Shown here piece after piece: positions 45,164 through 53,132 of a DNA stretch of 64,000 bases (positions within the stretch are counted from its first letter, which is position 1; each line of letters opens with the position of its first letter). Location of the stretch: assembly GCF_022458745.1 (NCBI RefSeq), contig NZ_JAJJJF010000002.1, positions 514,613 through 578,612 of the forward strand. Direction: 5' to 3'. Source of the DNA: Bacillus piscicola (GTDB lineage: Bacteria; Bacillota; Bacilli; Bacillales; Marinococcaceae). The notes under the pieces were generated by a model. The model made no database searches and was not told the DNA's origin. It worked only from the letters and a program-made list of their open reading frames with translations. Position numbers and translations under genes: made by a program.

Positions 45164-45201
45164 ACAGACCACAGTCTGTGTGTTACAGACTATAGTCTAT
45201 G
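45164..45201. promoter_or_regulatory. Doubled 16-18 bp palindromic operator of the ligase operon
   Basis: Two inverted repeats share the half-site ACAGAC. Site 1 is CACAGAC-N4-GTCTGTG (45164-45181, perfect). Site 2 is ACAGAC-TATA-GTCTAT (45186-45201). Their centres are 21 bp apart, two helical turns, so two dimers would sit on the same face. The size and symmetry fit a TetR-family regulator. Confidence 0.7.
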
Positions 45202-45329
45202 ACATTTTTGTGCATTCGTCAACCGTAAACGTCAACTACCTCTCACCTAATAAGCCAAGTGAGAGGTAGTGAAACCACATTCAGATAGATAGACTCTACT
45301 TACAAACGCTTTTTTATCGACGTTTGCTT

Positions 45330-45605
45330 TATCCACGTGCGATGATGCTGTTATTTCGGCGAAACGCTGCTTTCATGGCGTCATTCGAGTGCTAGGACGT
45401 TGCTATTTCAACGAAACGCTGGTTTTACAGCGCCATTCAAGTGCTTGGATGCCTCTATTTCTTCCTTGCTTTATTTTCACGACTCCATCGAACCGCTTTG
45501 ACGCTGTTATTGTAAGCATCATCCGTATTCACGACTTCATTCAGGTGCTTGGATGCTATTATTTTGGCAAAACGCTGGTTTCGTGGCTTCATCCCAACGC
45601 TGATC
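45330..45605 (+). repeat. 52-bp satellite, array F (5 units)
   Basis: Anchors at 45352, 45404, 45456, 45508 and 45560, 52 bp apart. It lies directly before the 52-bp hairpin array. Confidence 0.92.
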
Positions 45606-45625
45606 CCGCTTTGCATCCGCTCGTA

Positions 45626-45910
45626 TAAAAATAAAAAGGCTTATGAGACCGTCATGTCATGTTTTTTCTAGAGAGTCGGTCTCATGAGGCGTTTATAAGA
45701 CCCAATATCACCTGTTCCCCCCATAAATTGGGCTCATAGAGGCTTCATAAGACACAACACCATCCGTATTTTTTCCATAATGGTCTTATGAAGGCGCCAT
45801 AAGACCTGTCAGGACGGAATTGAACATAAAAATGGTCTCATGACGCACTCATGAGACCACATAACGTTCGTTTATCAACATACCGTATTTTAAGAAGCAG
45901 TCATAAGACC
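45626..45910. repeat. Hairpin repeat array with a 52-bp period (6 units)
   Basis: Six 25-bp units start at 45626, 45678, 45730, 45782, 45834 and 45886, each exactly 52 bp apart, with 27-bp non-repeated spacers. The unit is GGTCTYATGA, five variable bases, then YCATRAGACC. The 45834 unit is a perfect 10-bp inverted repeat; 45782 pairs 9 of 10. The two differ at the sixth base and its partner (C-G against T-A), so pairing is kept. The first and last units keep only the right arm. The sequence is unlike the main satellite although the period is the same. Confidence 0.9.
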
Positions 45911-46038
45911 TTTTTCAACTAGAAAAGTAGGAGAACCGGCGTCATGCAGTGGCAGTCTGGACTGTGTTCCTACGGCGCAACCTAATGTTTATCTGTTATT
46001 TAGGTCCAAGAATCTTCTTCCTTCGTCCCCCGTCAAGA

Positions 46039-47163
46039 TCAGATGTACCCACGCATTGGCGGGACACCCAACATGACCGAGCCGGCTCCCTCGTACATGC
46101 TTTCGTTAAGAAATGCATGCTGCGTGACAACCATTGCATCACGCAAATGGCGCTGCAACGGATGCCCGTCATAAATCGCCTTTGTGCCGGCCAGCAAATA
46201 GGCCTCCTGTACGACTTTCGCGCCTTCACGGGCAGCTTGTGCGGATGCTAAACGAAGGTCACTGGTTTGGTCATCGGATACACCGTCTCCTTTCAGAATG
46301 GATTCCCATGCAGCGTCCGTTGCCTCATAGAAAAAGGAACGTGCTGACTTAAGGGTTGCCTCTGCTTTTGCCAGGGAAATTCGCAGATAAGCGCGCTCCG
46401 CCATTTTCGGGGCCCCTGTAATCGAGTTAGCACCAGCCATCTTGGAAATTTCATCAATAGCTGCACGGGCGATTCCGAGATTAACGACCGCCAGTACCTG
46501 GGCTGCATACGCGATGGATGGATATTGATAGATCGGATCGTCAACGGTTGGCTCACCCCCACGGACAAAGGTCCACTCGTCAGGGACGAAGGCATCTTTC
46601 ACCCGCAGATCATGGCTTCCCGTTCCGCGCATCCCGATGACTTCCCAGTTTTCGACAATCTCCACGTCCTCAGGCTTCAGCACAGCGGTGAGCGGTTTAC
46701 CGTCTTCACCTGCTCCAATACCAACACCGAGAATGTCGGCCCCCATACAACCACTCGCGAATTTCCAAAGACCGTTCACGCGCCAGCCGCCCTTTACCTT
46801 CTCTGCAGGCTGGACGGGAAACAGTCCGCCCGCAAAGGCTATGTCCGGTCCATTGGAGTATACTTGAGCGAGGGTCTCACGTGGAAGCGCTGCCAAGTAA
46901 AGCGCCGCAGAACCGAAACTTGCTACCCATCCGGTAGAACCATCCGCCTCCGATATATCCTCAATCAACTGGAGGAATTCTGAGGGCGAGAGGCCGTCAC
47001 CACCGAAAGCACGTGACACATGGGCGCGATAGATCCCTATTTTTTTTAGTTGTTCCACCATGTCCTTTGGCACATGCTTTCGTGTTTCAAACTCATCTCC
47101 TCGTGTACGTATTTCAGTCAACACACTGTCAAGTAAGCTTTGATTTTTCGTTTTAACAGTCAT
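46039..47163 (-). CDS. Acyl-CoA-dehydrogenase-fold flavin monooxygenase-like protein
   Basis: A 374-residue member of the acyl-CoA dehydrogenase superfamily, in the branch of flavin-dependent hydroxylases (HsaA, DszC, HpaB-like) rather than true dehydrogenases. It has the N-terminal helical domain, a central beta domain (GWRVNGLWKFASGC, GMRGTGSHDLRVKDAFVP) and a C-terminal four-helix bundle ending in MRGYI. The usual catalytic Glu of acyl-CoA dehydrogenases is not apparent. GGAGGGG precedes the ATG. A perfect 18-bp palindrome lies in its promoter region. The substrate may be aromatic or organosulfur; unknown. Confidence 0.82.
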   Translation of the reverse strand: MTVKTKNQSLLDSVLTEIRTRGDEFETRKHVPKDMVEQLKKIGIYRAHVSRAFGGDGLSPSEFLQLIEDISEADGSTGWVASFGSAALYLAALPRETLAQVYSNGPDIAFAGGLFPVQPAEKVKGGWRVNGLWKFASGCMGADILGVGIGAGEDGKPLTAVLKPEDVEIVENWEVIGMRGTGSHDLRVKDAFVPDEWTFVRGGEPTVDDPIYQYPSIAYAAQVLAVVNLGIARAAIDEISKMAGANSITGAPKMAERAYLRISLAKAEATLKSARSFFYEATDAAWESILKGDGVSDDQTSDLRLASAQAAREGAKVVQEAYLLAGTKAIYDGHPLQRHLRDAMVVTQHAFLNESMYEGAGSVMLGVPPMRGYI

Positions 47164-47244
47164 ATTTGTCCCCTCCTGGTTCTTCTATCATTTCGCCTAT
47201 AAAATAATTCAGAAAATAGTCATAAAACTCTCACGTTTTAAAAT

Positions 47245-47262
47245 CATGTGGCACACCACATG
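47245..47262. promoter_or_regulatory. Perfect 18-bp operator palindrome
   Basis: CATGTGG-CACA-CCACATG is a perfect 7-4-7 inverted repeat 82 bp before the monooxygenase start. A TATTAT-type -10 lies further upstream on the minus strand (near 47312). It has the same geometry as the ligase operator but different half-sites. Confidence 0.6.
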
Positions 47263-47423
47263 TACCGGAATGTTTCCGCTTCATGTCGATCCCTTTCAAA
47301 CATGTAACGTATAATACAATGGTAGAATATTTGAAAAACTTATAAAATAACACAATGAGTTTGAATATTACGTGAAATCAGTATGAATCGTATTATAAAA
47401 GAACCGAGGAAGACCTAAAAAAA

Positions 47424-47465
47424 GAAAAGCCGGCCAAGATGATTGATCATCCCAGCAGGCTTTTC
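47424..47465 (-). terminator. Terminator of wrbA-like gene
   Basis: GAAAAGCC (47424-47431) pairs with GGCTTTTC (47458-47465). A seven-T run follows on the minus strand. Confidence 0.8.
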
Positions 47466-47485
47466 TCCTACATGTTACATATCAT

Positions 47486-48097
47486 TTATTGTTGACCTTG
47501 CTTTACCCAGGAAGCAACGGATACAGTACGCTTCGCTTGATGCTTCACCGCACCCTCCACATCTTCCTGCATGTTCCCTTCCTGATCGACTGTTACACTG
47601 ACGCCGTATGGGTTCCCGCCTGATGTGAATTGAACAGCATCCGAGTATCCCGGAGGTACAATGATGGCACCCCAGTGCATCATCGTTGTATAGAGAGCCT
47701 TCACGGTTGCTTCTTGGCCACCATGCGGATTGTTCGCGGAAGACATGCCGCTCACTACTTTATTGACCAGCTTTCCGTTTGCCCATAGTCCGCCGGTTGT
47801 GTCCAAAAACTGTTTCATTTGCGCCGGTACGTTACCGAAGCGTGTCGGTGCGCTGAAGATGATCGCATCGGCCCACTCCAAATCGTCATTGGTTGCAACA
47901 GGAACATCCTTTGTCGCTTCTACATGCTCTTTCCAGGCTGGATTAGACGCTATCGCCGCTTCCGGCGCAAGCTCTTCGACTCGTAATAGCTTCACTTCCG
48001 CGCCTGCTGCTTCCGCGCCTGCTTTCGCCCACTTTGCCATTTCGTAGTTCGTACCTGTTGAACTGTAATAAATCACTGCTAATTTTACGTTTGCCAT
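47486..48097 (-). CDS. WrbA-type NAD(P)H:quinone oxidoreductase
   Basis: A 203-residue flavodoxin-fold enzyme that reduces quinones by two electrons and so avoids semiquinones. The FMN phosphate loop is YYSSTGTNYEMAKW (about 9-22), with FSAPTRFGNVPAQM and the GGQEATV segment typical of WrbA. ATG at 48097 has AAGGGAGCG upstream. It lies in the same unit as a decayed hydrolase and next to a MarR regulator, in line with an electrophile-response role. Confidence 0.92.
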   Translation of the reverse strand: MANVKLAVIYYSSTGTNYEMAKWAKAGAEAAGAEVKLLRVEELAPEAAIASNPAWKEHVEATKDVPVATNDDLEWADAIIFSAPTRFGNVPAQMKQFLDTTGGLWANGKLVNKVVSGMSSANNPHGGQEATVKALYTTMMHWGAIIVPPGYSDAVQFTSGGNPYGVSVTVDQEGNMQEDVEGAVKHQAKRTVSVASWVKQGQQ

Positions 48098-48299
48098 CGT
48101 TGAATCGCTCCCTTTTTTATTTTTCTTAAAGAAATCATTTATACTCATTGGAGGCACCACCATTTATGTTTTCCTGTTACACTCTTTCTCATCCTATAGG
48201 TATCGCCACACCTGCTCCTACCCTATTCGAAGAATCTTGACACCCCCTTTTATAAACTCAAGAGATAAAAGCTTTGTGAAAGTACTCTCTCTTCTATCA

Positions 48300-48480
48300 A
48301 CTGCTTGTTGAATCCCTTTTCTTATCCCGCTTTTTGTCCGTAGTACGATGGGAGGAAACAGAATGATCCTTATCAAATCTTTTTGGACAGTCGTACTACA
48401 ACAAGCTCGCGGCTACATTGGCACCATTAGAATACCCCATAGCGGCCATTTTATGACGACCAACCCTTTGATCTTTTGCG
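48300..48480 (-). pseudogene. Decayed MhqD-like hydrolase
   Basis: Fragments match the MhqD/phospholipase-carboxylesterase family. KMAAMGYSNGANVAASLL includes the GxSxG nucleophile elbow (GYSNG) and is followed at once by a stop. A shifted frame continues IILFPPIVLRTKSG, as in the strand after the elbow. No full-length frame or start remains. An intact relative lies at 60689. It sits between the operator at 48527 and wrbA. Confidence 0.65.
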
Positions 48481-48526
48481 GCAGTACCTCTGTATTCACA
48501 TCGCACCGTAATACACTTAATTCATT

Positions 48527-48544
48527 TATCTCCATTTCGAGATA
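48527..48544. promoter_or_regulatory. MhqR-like operator upstream of the decayed hydrolase/wrbA unit
   Basis: TATCTC-CATTTC-GAGATA has the same length and outer half-sites as the site at 63795. It lies between the MarR gene stop and the decayed hydrolase. Confidence 0.65.
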
Positions 48545-48559
48545 TTTGCATAAAAAAAA

Positions 48560-48997
48560 TTATTGGTTTTCTAGAGAGAGTCCGACTTTCTTTAATAACG
48601 TGATTAATGTTTTCTTTTCCTCTTCATCCAATGCATGAAACATATGTTGAACAGCTTCTTGATGCTTCGGAAAGATTTCTTTCATCAGCTCTGTACCTTT
48701 CTCTGTGATGGCAGCAAAAATGACTCTCCGGTCTTCGGGACATCGTTTCCGTTCTAAAAAGCGCTTTTGTTCCAGTTTATCCACTACATACGTAATGCTT
48801 CCGCTCGACAACAGGATTTTCTCCCCTATCCGCTGAATCGGCTGATCCCCTTTATGAAAAAGCAATTCGAGAACGGCAAATTCTGTTGGATTTAAACCAT
48901 GCTTTCGAATATCTTCTTTGATCTTATCTTCTACCACACGATTGGCACGAGAGAGAACAATCAGCGATTTAAGAGATAAATCTTCCCTGTGACTCAT
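48560..48997 (-). CDS. MarR-family regulator, MhqR-like
   Basis: A 145-residue winged-helix regulator closely resembling the one at 63325 (LNPTEFAVLELLFHKGDQPIQRIGEKIL, TYVVDKLEQK, CPEDRRV wing). MhqR-type repressors respond to quinones and other electrophiles. ATG at 48997 has AAAGGA ten bases upstream. Palindromes of the MhqR type lie before and after it (49021, 48527), so self-control and control of the wrbA unit are likely. One Cys is present before the wing (RCPEDR). Confidence 0.9.
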   Translation of the reverse strand: MSHREDLSLKSLIVLSRANRVVEDKIKEDIRKHGLNPTEFAVLELLFHKGDQPIQRIGEKILLSSGSITYVVDKLEQKRFLERKRCPEDRRVIFAAITEKGTELMKEIFPKHQEAVQHMFHALDEEEKKTLITLLKKVGLSLENQ

Positions 48998-49020
48998 CTT
49001 CCTCATATCCTTTATTCATT

Positions 49021-49038
49021 TATCTTGATTTCAAGATA
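49021..49038. promoter_or_regulatory. MarR/MhqR-like operator of the regulator
   Basis: TATCTTGA-TT-TCAAGATA is a perfect inverted repeat 24 bp before the regulator start. A second weaker copy (TATCATATA/TCAAGATA) lies at 49046-49062. Confidence 0.7.
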
Positions 49039-49224
49039 ATAATATATCATATATCAAGATATGTCAATCCTATCGTTCATTTTACAACAGATTCAGCACT
49101 GGCAAGCAAGGCAGACAAATCGAGGTTTCAGGCATGAGGCCATTTTGAGGCCATCTGTTATCAATGCAGCAAAGTGCTGGTTGCGTTGCTATTGCCAGAG
49201 ATTTGTCCGCTTTTTTGCGGAATC

Positions 49225-49612
49225 CTCGTTCGATGAAGCTGTTAGTTGGGCGGGATGTTGATTTCATGACTTCATACAACCGCCATGAGTACCTTATTTC
49301 AGAGATCCGCCGTTTTCACGACCTCATTCGAGTACTTGAATGCCTCTATTTCAGAAATCCATCGTTTTCATGACTTCATTCGAGCACTTGGATGCCTCTA
49401 TTTCAGAAATCCATCGTTTTCATTACCTCATTCGAGCATTTGGATGCCTTTATTTCAGAAATCCATCGTTTTCATTACCTCATTCGAGCATTTGGATGCC
49501 TCTATTTCAGAATTCTACTGTTTTCGCGACTTCATACAACCGGTTTGATGTTGTTATTTTAGGCGTTTGTCGTTTTCACGGCTTCATACAGAGGCTATGG
49601 CGCTAGCGCGCG
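49225..49612 (+). repeat. 52-bp satellite, array G (7 units)
   Basis: Anchors at 49243, 49295, 49347, 49399, 49451, 49503 and 49555. The three units around 49347-49503 are nearly identical (ATTTCAGAAATCCATCGTTT, CATTCGAGCA), which indicates recent tandem amplification. Confidence 0.95.
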
Positions 49613-49683
49613 GTTGTGTTTACGTGGCGCTCCTTCCAAACCTTCACGAGCCGGTACCGTAATCGGTACATGAACACTTACCA

Positions 49684-50307
49684 TCAATCAAATGGTCCGG
49701 AGCAGCTTGTAAGTCCACTAAAGTCTATCGTACGGTCACTGATCCTTCGCAGTAAGTGAGCGTCGTGGCTAATAGCCAGAATGCCGATATTGCGCTGTGC
49801 TGCCAACTTGAGAACAGCATGCCATATTTGCGCCTGGGTGATGGCGTCGAGCATGGTCGTCATTTCGTCTGCGATCAGATATTTAGTAGAAGATGCCAGC
49901 GCACGGGCGATAGCAAATCGCTGGAGTTCTCCCCCGGAAAGCTCACTAGGATAGCGGTTGAGCCATTCCTCTTTTATACCGAGGGCTGTGAGGAACGCAG
50001 GGTCCGAAACAGTTGCTTCGGTCATTAGCTTTTTCATACGCCATTTCGGGTTGATCACTTTTTCCGGATGCTGCCAGACTAATTGAACTGGATGGGCGTT
50101 TGAATCATAATCAGTCCTCCCATCCACGATAATCTCCCCTTCGAGAGGCTCTTTGTAACCTGCCATAATTTGTGCCATCGTGGACTTACCTGCTCCGCTA
50201 TACCCGAACAATCCAACCACTTCGCCAGGCTTTACCGTTAGATGAAGATCTTTGAACAACCATTGTCCTTTCCGGTAGCGAAAGCTGATTCCTTTTACTT
50301 CAAGCAT
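49684..50307 (-). CDS. ABC importer ATPase (NikE/OppF-like)
   Basis: A 207-residue ATPase. Walker A GYSGAGKST (about 34-42), signature LSGGELQR, Walker B YLIADEM and the switch His (ISHDAH) are present. It is shorter than typical OppF because the C-terminal peptide-transporter extension is missing. It overlaps the preceding ATPase gene by 8 bp and is the last gene of the operon. Confidence 0.9.
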   Translation of the reverse strand: MLEVKGISFRYRKGQWLFKDLHLTVKPGEVVGLFGYSGAGKSTMAQIMAGYKEPLEGEIIVDGRTDYDSNAHPVQLVWQHPEKVINPKWRMKKLMTEATVSDPAFLTALGIKEEWLNRYPSELSGGELQRFAIARALASSTKYLIADEMTTMLDAITQAQIWHAVLKLAAQRNIGILAISHDAHLLRRISDRTIDFSGLTSCSGPFD

Positions 50308-51247
50308 GAAAACACCGAACCATCCCCGCCTTCACGATTCGTGATTCCGGCTGTTTTTGCAGGCAGATGTCTGTTGCTCGTTGACACCTCGGTTGAAACG
50401 CACATCCCTTTCCTTTCTCATCGGCAAGCGGCTGATGGCCCTCTAATGGGACAAATCCATTTTGGGGAAGCGAGTTCCATAGAGCTTTCGTATAAGGATG
50501 GCGCAATGTTTCTCCCGTGCCGCTGAAATCTTCTACGTTCGCTATTTCCACCGTCTCCCCCGCATAAAAAACAGCTACCTTATCCGCAACCTGTAAAGCC
50601 GTCTCGATATCATGGGTAATAAACATAACCCCTTTTCCCTCCATAGCCAAATGCTTGATGAATGTCACCATTTCACCAAGAGCGTGAGGGTCTATGCCTG
50701 GGGTTGCTTCGTCTGCAATAATGAAATGAGCATTGCTGACCATGGCGGTTGCTATCAGAACTCTTCTTGCCATCCCGCCGGAAAGCTCGAATGGGTACTG
50801 ATTTGAGACATGATCAGGAAGGCCTACTTTTCGAAAGACAGCTCGTTGCCCGTCTTTCTTCCCTTTTCCCTTCATTACTGTCTGTACTTGCTTCCCGGTT
50901 TTCATTAAAGGGTCCAGAGCGTTAAGCGATTGCGGAATAAGCATGATTTGGTCCCCACAAAGGTGCTTACGTCGTTTTTCCGTTAGGGGCTCACCCTTGT
51001 AATGCAACATACCCTTACAGGTGGCATTTTCCGGGAGTATCCCTAAAATAGCATCCGCTAGTAAACTTTTCCCTGACCCACTAGCTCCAACTACTGCCAT
51101 GATCTCCCCTTCCCGTATCGTGATATCGAATTGACGAATCACTTGTGTGAGGGGTTCCTGCCGGTCTTTACGATCCGAATGAAACGTTAAGGAAAAGTTC
51201 TTCACTTCCAGCAGGGGTGTGTTTCTAGTAGATGATATTAGATTCAT
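50300..51247 (-). CDS. ABC importer ATPase (NikD/OppD-like)
   Basis: A 315-residue ATPase with Walker A GASGSGKSL, signature LSGGMARR and Walker B FIIADEATPG. The C-terminal oligopeptide/dipeptide extension has a Cys cluster (CAFQPRCQRATDICLQ). ATG at 51247 has GAAGGAG upstream. The two ATPases probably form a heterodimer. Confidence 0.92.
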   Translation of the reverse strand: MNLISSTRNTPLLEVKNFSLTFHSDRKDRQEPLTQVIRQFDITIREGEIMAVVGASGSGKSLLADAILGILPENATCKGMLHYKGEPLTEKRRKHLCGDQIMLIPQSLNALDPLMKTGKQVQTVMKGKGKKDGQRAVFRKVGLPDHVSNQYPFELSGGMARRVLIATAMVSNAHFIIADEATPGIDPHALGEMVTFIKHLAMEGKGVMFITHDIETALQVADKVAVFYAGETVEIANVEDFSGTGETLRHPYTKALWNSLPQNGFVPLEGHQPLADEKGKGCAFQPRCQRATDICLQKQPESRIVKAGMVRCFHA

Positions 51248-51263
51248 TTTCTCCCACTCCTTC

Positions 51264-52118
51264 TCAGCCGGAAGACGTTTCGGCAAGCCGGCGTATACTG
51301 CGGCCAAGCAGCTCAAAGATGGACACCATGATGACTAAGGCAAGCCCCGGAAAAAATGCCAGCCACCATAAGCCCGTTGATAAATAACTCATCGATTCGG
51401 ATAAAATCACTCCAATGGCCGGGGTATCTGTGGAAAATCCAAAGCCTAAAAACGTAATGGCTGCTTCATGTAAGATGGCATGAGGCAAAAGTAAAAGAAA
51501 CCCAACCAAAAGATGAGGGAAAAGATGCGGCAAGAAATGATGCCTGGCGATCCATAGACGGGATCTTCCTAATTGGCGGGAAACGCCTACATATTCTGCC
51601 TCTTTTACCTGAAGGACTTCTGCGCGGAGTAACCGAGTGAAACGTGGCCAATGTGTCAATGCAAGTCCTACCACGACCCCTTTAAAGCCACCGCCTACTG
51701 CAACAGAAAGGAGGATGAGCGTGACGATATGCGGGATGCTGAGAAACAGATCAGTCACCCACGTCACCATGTCATCCAACCATTTATTCCATGAAGATAA
51801 CAGGCTGAAGAAAAGCGCGATGCCAGTACTGGAAAGGGCAGCGAGCATGCCAACAGCCAGGCTTAACGTTAATCCCTTTAACGTACGTGCAAACATATCA
51901 CGACCTAACCAATCGGTGCCAAACAGATGTGCAAGGGAGGGCGCGGTATTCCTCCCCTCTAAGTTAACCTTCAAGTTATCGGCATTGATTAGTAATGCCC
52001 AAACAACAATCCCAGCGAGTAGTAGTAGTGCGAGTATAATCCTCGTCCATGCCCGCTGTCTTTCACTCCTGTTCGATTTTGTTGGCGTAGCATATGCGTC
52101 TATTCGTTGCATGCTCAC
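51264..52118 (-). CDS. ABC importer permease (NikC/DppC-like)
   Basis: A 284-residue permease with about six helices and the EAA-loop GLALTHWPRFTRLLRAEVL. Typical early motif LAHLFGTDWLGRDMFAR (about 64-80). Its GTG start overlaps the stop of the preceding permease. Confidence 0.92.
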   Translation of the reverse strand: MSMQRIDAYATPTKSNRSERQRAWTRIILALLLLAGIVVWALLINADNLKVNLEGRNTAPSLAHLFGTDWLGRDMFARTLKGLTLSLAVGMLAALSSTGIALFFSLLSSWNKWLDDMVTWVTDLFLSIPHIVTLILLSVAVGGGFKGVVVGLALTHWPRFTRLLRAEVLQVKEAEYVGVSRQLGRSRLWIARHHFLPHLFPHLLVGFLLLLPHAILHEAAITFLGFGFSTDTPAIGVILSESMSYLSTGLWWLAFFPGLALVIMVSIFELLGRSIRRLAETSSG

Positions 52119-53107
52119 TGGACACCACTTCTTCTCATTCGAGGATCGATGAGCTGATAGAGCAAGTCAGCCATTACGTTTCCGACAAATACAAATACCG
52201 CACTAAATAGAACAATACCAAGCAAGAGGGGAACATCTCCGCCAAGCCCGGCTTGTACAATGGCTTGCCCAAGCCCTGGATACGAAAATACTTGTTCCGC
52301 CAGCACAGCGCCACCAAAAAGCTCGCCAAAAGAAGCAAAGTGTAGAGAGACAGCCGGTATGGAAATATTTCGTAACCCATGCCGCCAGACTAACACGAAG
52401 CCATGTTCTCCTTTCGCTTTCGCAAAACGAATGTACTCACTTGCAAGCACTTCTATCAGCTTCTCTCTCGTGTGCAGCGCCACATTTGCGACCCCTGCTA
52501 TACTTAACGTTAACGCCGGGAGGACCAAATGCCGCAACCGCTCCACCCACGTAACATCTTCCGCCAACACTCCCGCCGGTGTTCCAAGCCCGACCGGGAA
52601 CCACCCGAGCCAAACAGAGAATGTCATTAAAAATAATAAAGCCAGCCAAAAAGCCGGTGTAGAAGCAAGGGTGAAGCAAAATCCTTTGATAACATGATCT
52701 GCCCACGTGCCTTGCCGCATCCCTGCGATGATTCCTAACAGAAAACCAACGACACCCGATAGGAGCCATGCCACAACCATTAGTGCAAGAGATGCCAAAA
52801 AACGTTCTGCGATAACATCCGCAACCGGACTCCTATATAATAAGGACGTTCCAAAATCCCCATGTAAAACAGCCTTACCCCAGTTTATAAATTGCTGCGG
52901 TTTCGACTCATGAAGCCCCCAATATTCAGCGATATTCTCACGCTGTTCCGGACTCACTCGTGTCATGTCTGCCCCTATATATAACTGGACGGGATCAATG
53001 GGAGAATAACTAATAAGGAAGAAGGATAGAATGCTAACCGCAATCAATAAAGTTGCCAGCTTGACTGCTTTTCCGGTGATAAATAACATGACTTGTTTAT
53101 AATGCAC
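52115..53107 (-). CDS. ABC importer permease (NikB/DppB-like)
   Basis: A 330-residue permease with six helices and ISYSPIDPVQLYIG near residue 33. EAA loop near 245-265 (EYIRFAKAKGEHG). GTG start with GAGGGATAGG upstream, 25 bp after the binding-protein stop. Confidence 0.92.
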   Translation of the reverse strand: MHYKQVMLFITGKAVKLATLLIAVSILSFFLISYSPIDPVQLYIGADMTRVSPEQRENIAEYWGLHESKPQQFINWGKAVLHGDFGTSLLYRSPVADVIAERFLASLALMVVAWLLSGVVGFLLGIIAGMRQGTWADHVIKGFCFTLASTPAFWLALLFLMTFSVWLGWFPVGLGTPAGVLAEDVTWVERLRHLVLPALTLSIAGVANVALHTREKLIEVLASEYIRFAKAKGEHGFVLVWRHGLRNISIPAVSLHFASFGELFGGAVLAEQVFSYPGLGQAIVQAGLGGDVPLLLGIVLFSAVFVFVGNVMADLLYQLIDPRMRRSGVQ

Positions 53108-53132
53108 AACCTATCCCTCTTCCCCTGTCTTT

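Noticed and set aside
45626..45910. CRISPR array (25-bp repeats, 27-bp spacers)
   Set aside because: The repeats diverge from unit to unit while keeping their pairing, the end units are half lost, and no cas gene lies in the window. CRISPR repeats would be nearly identical.
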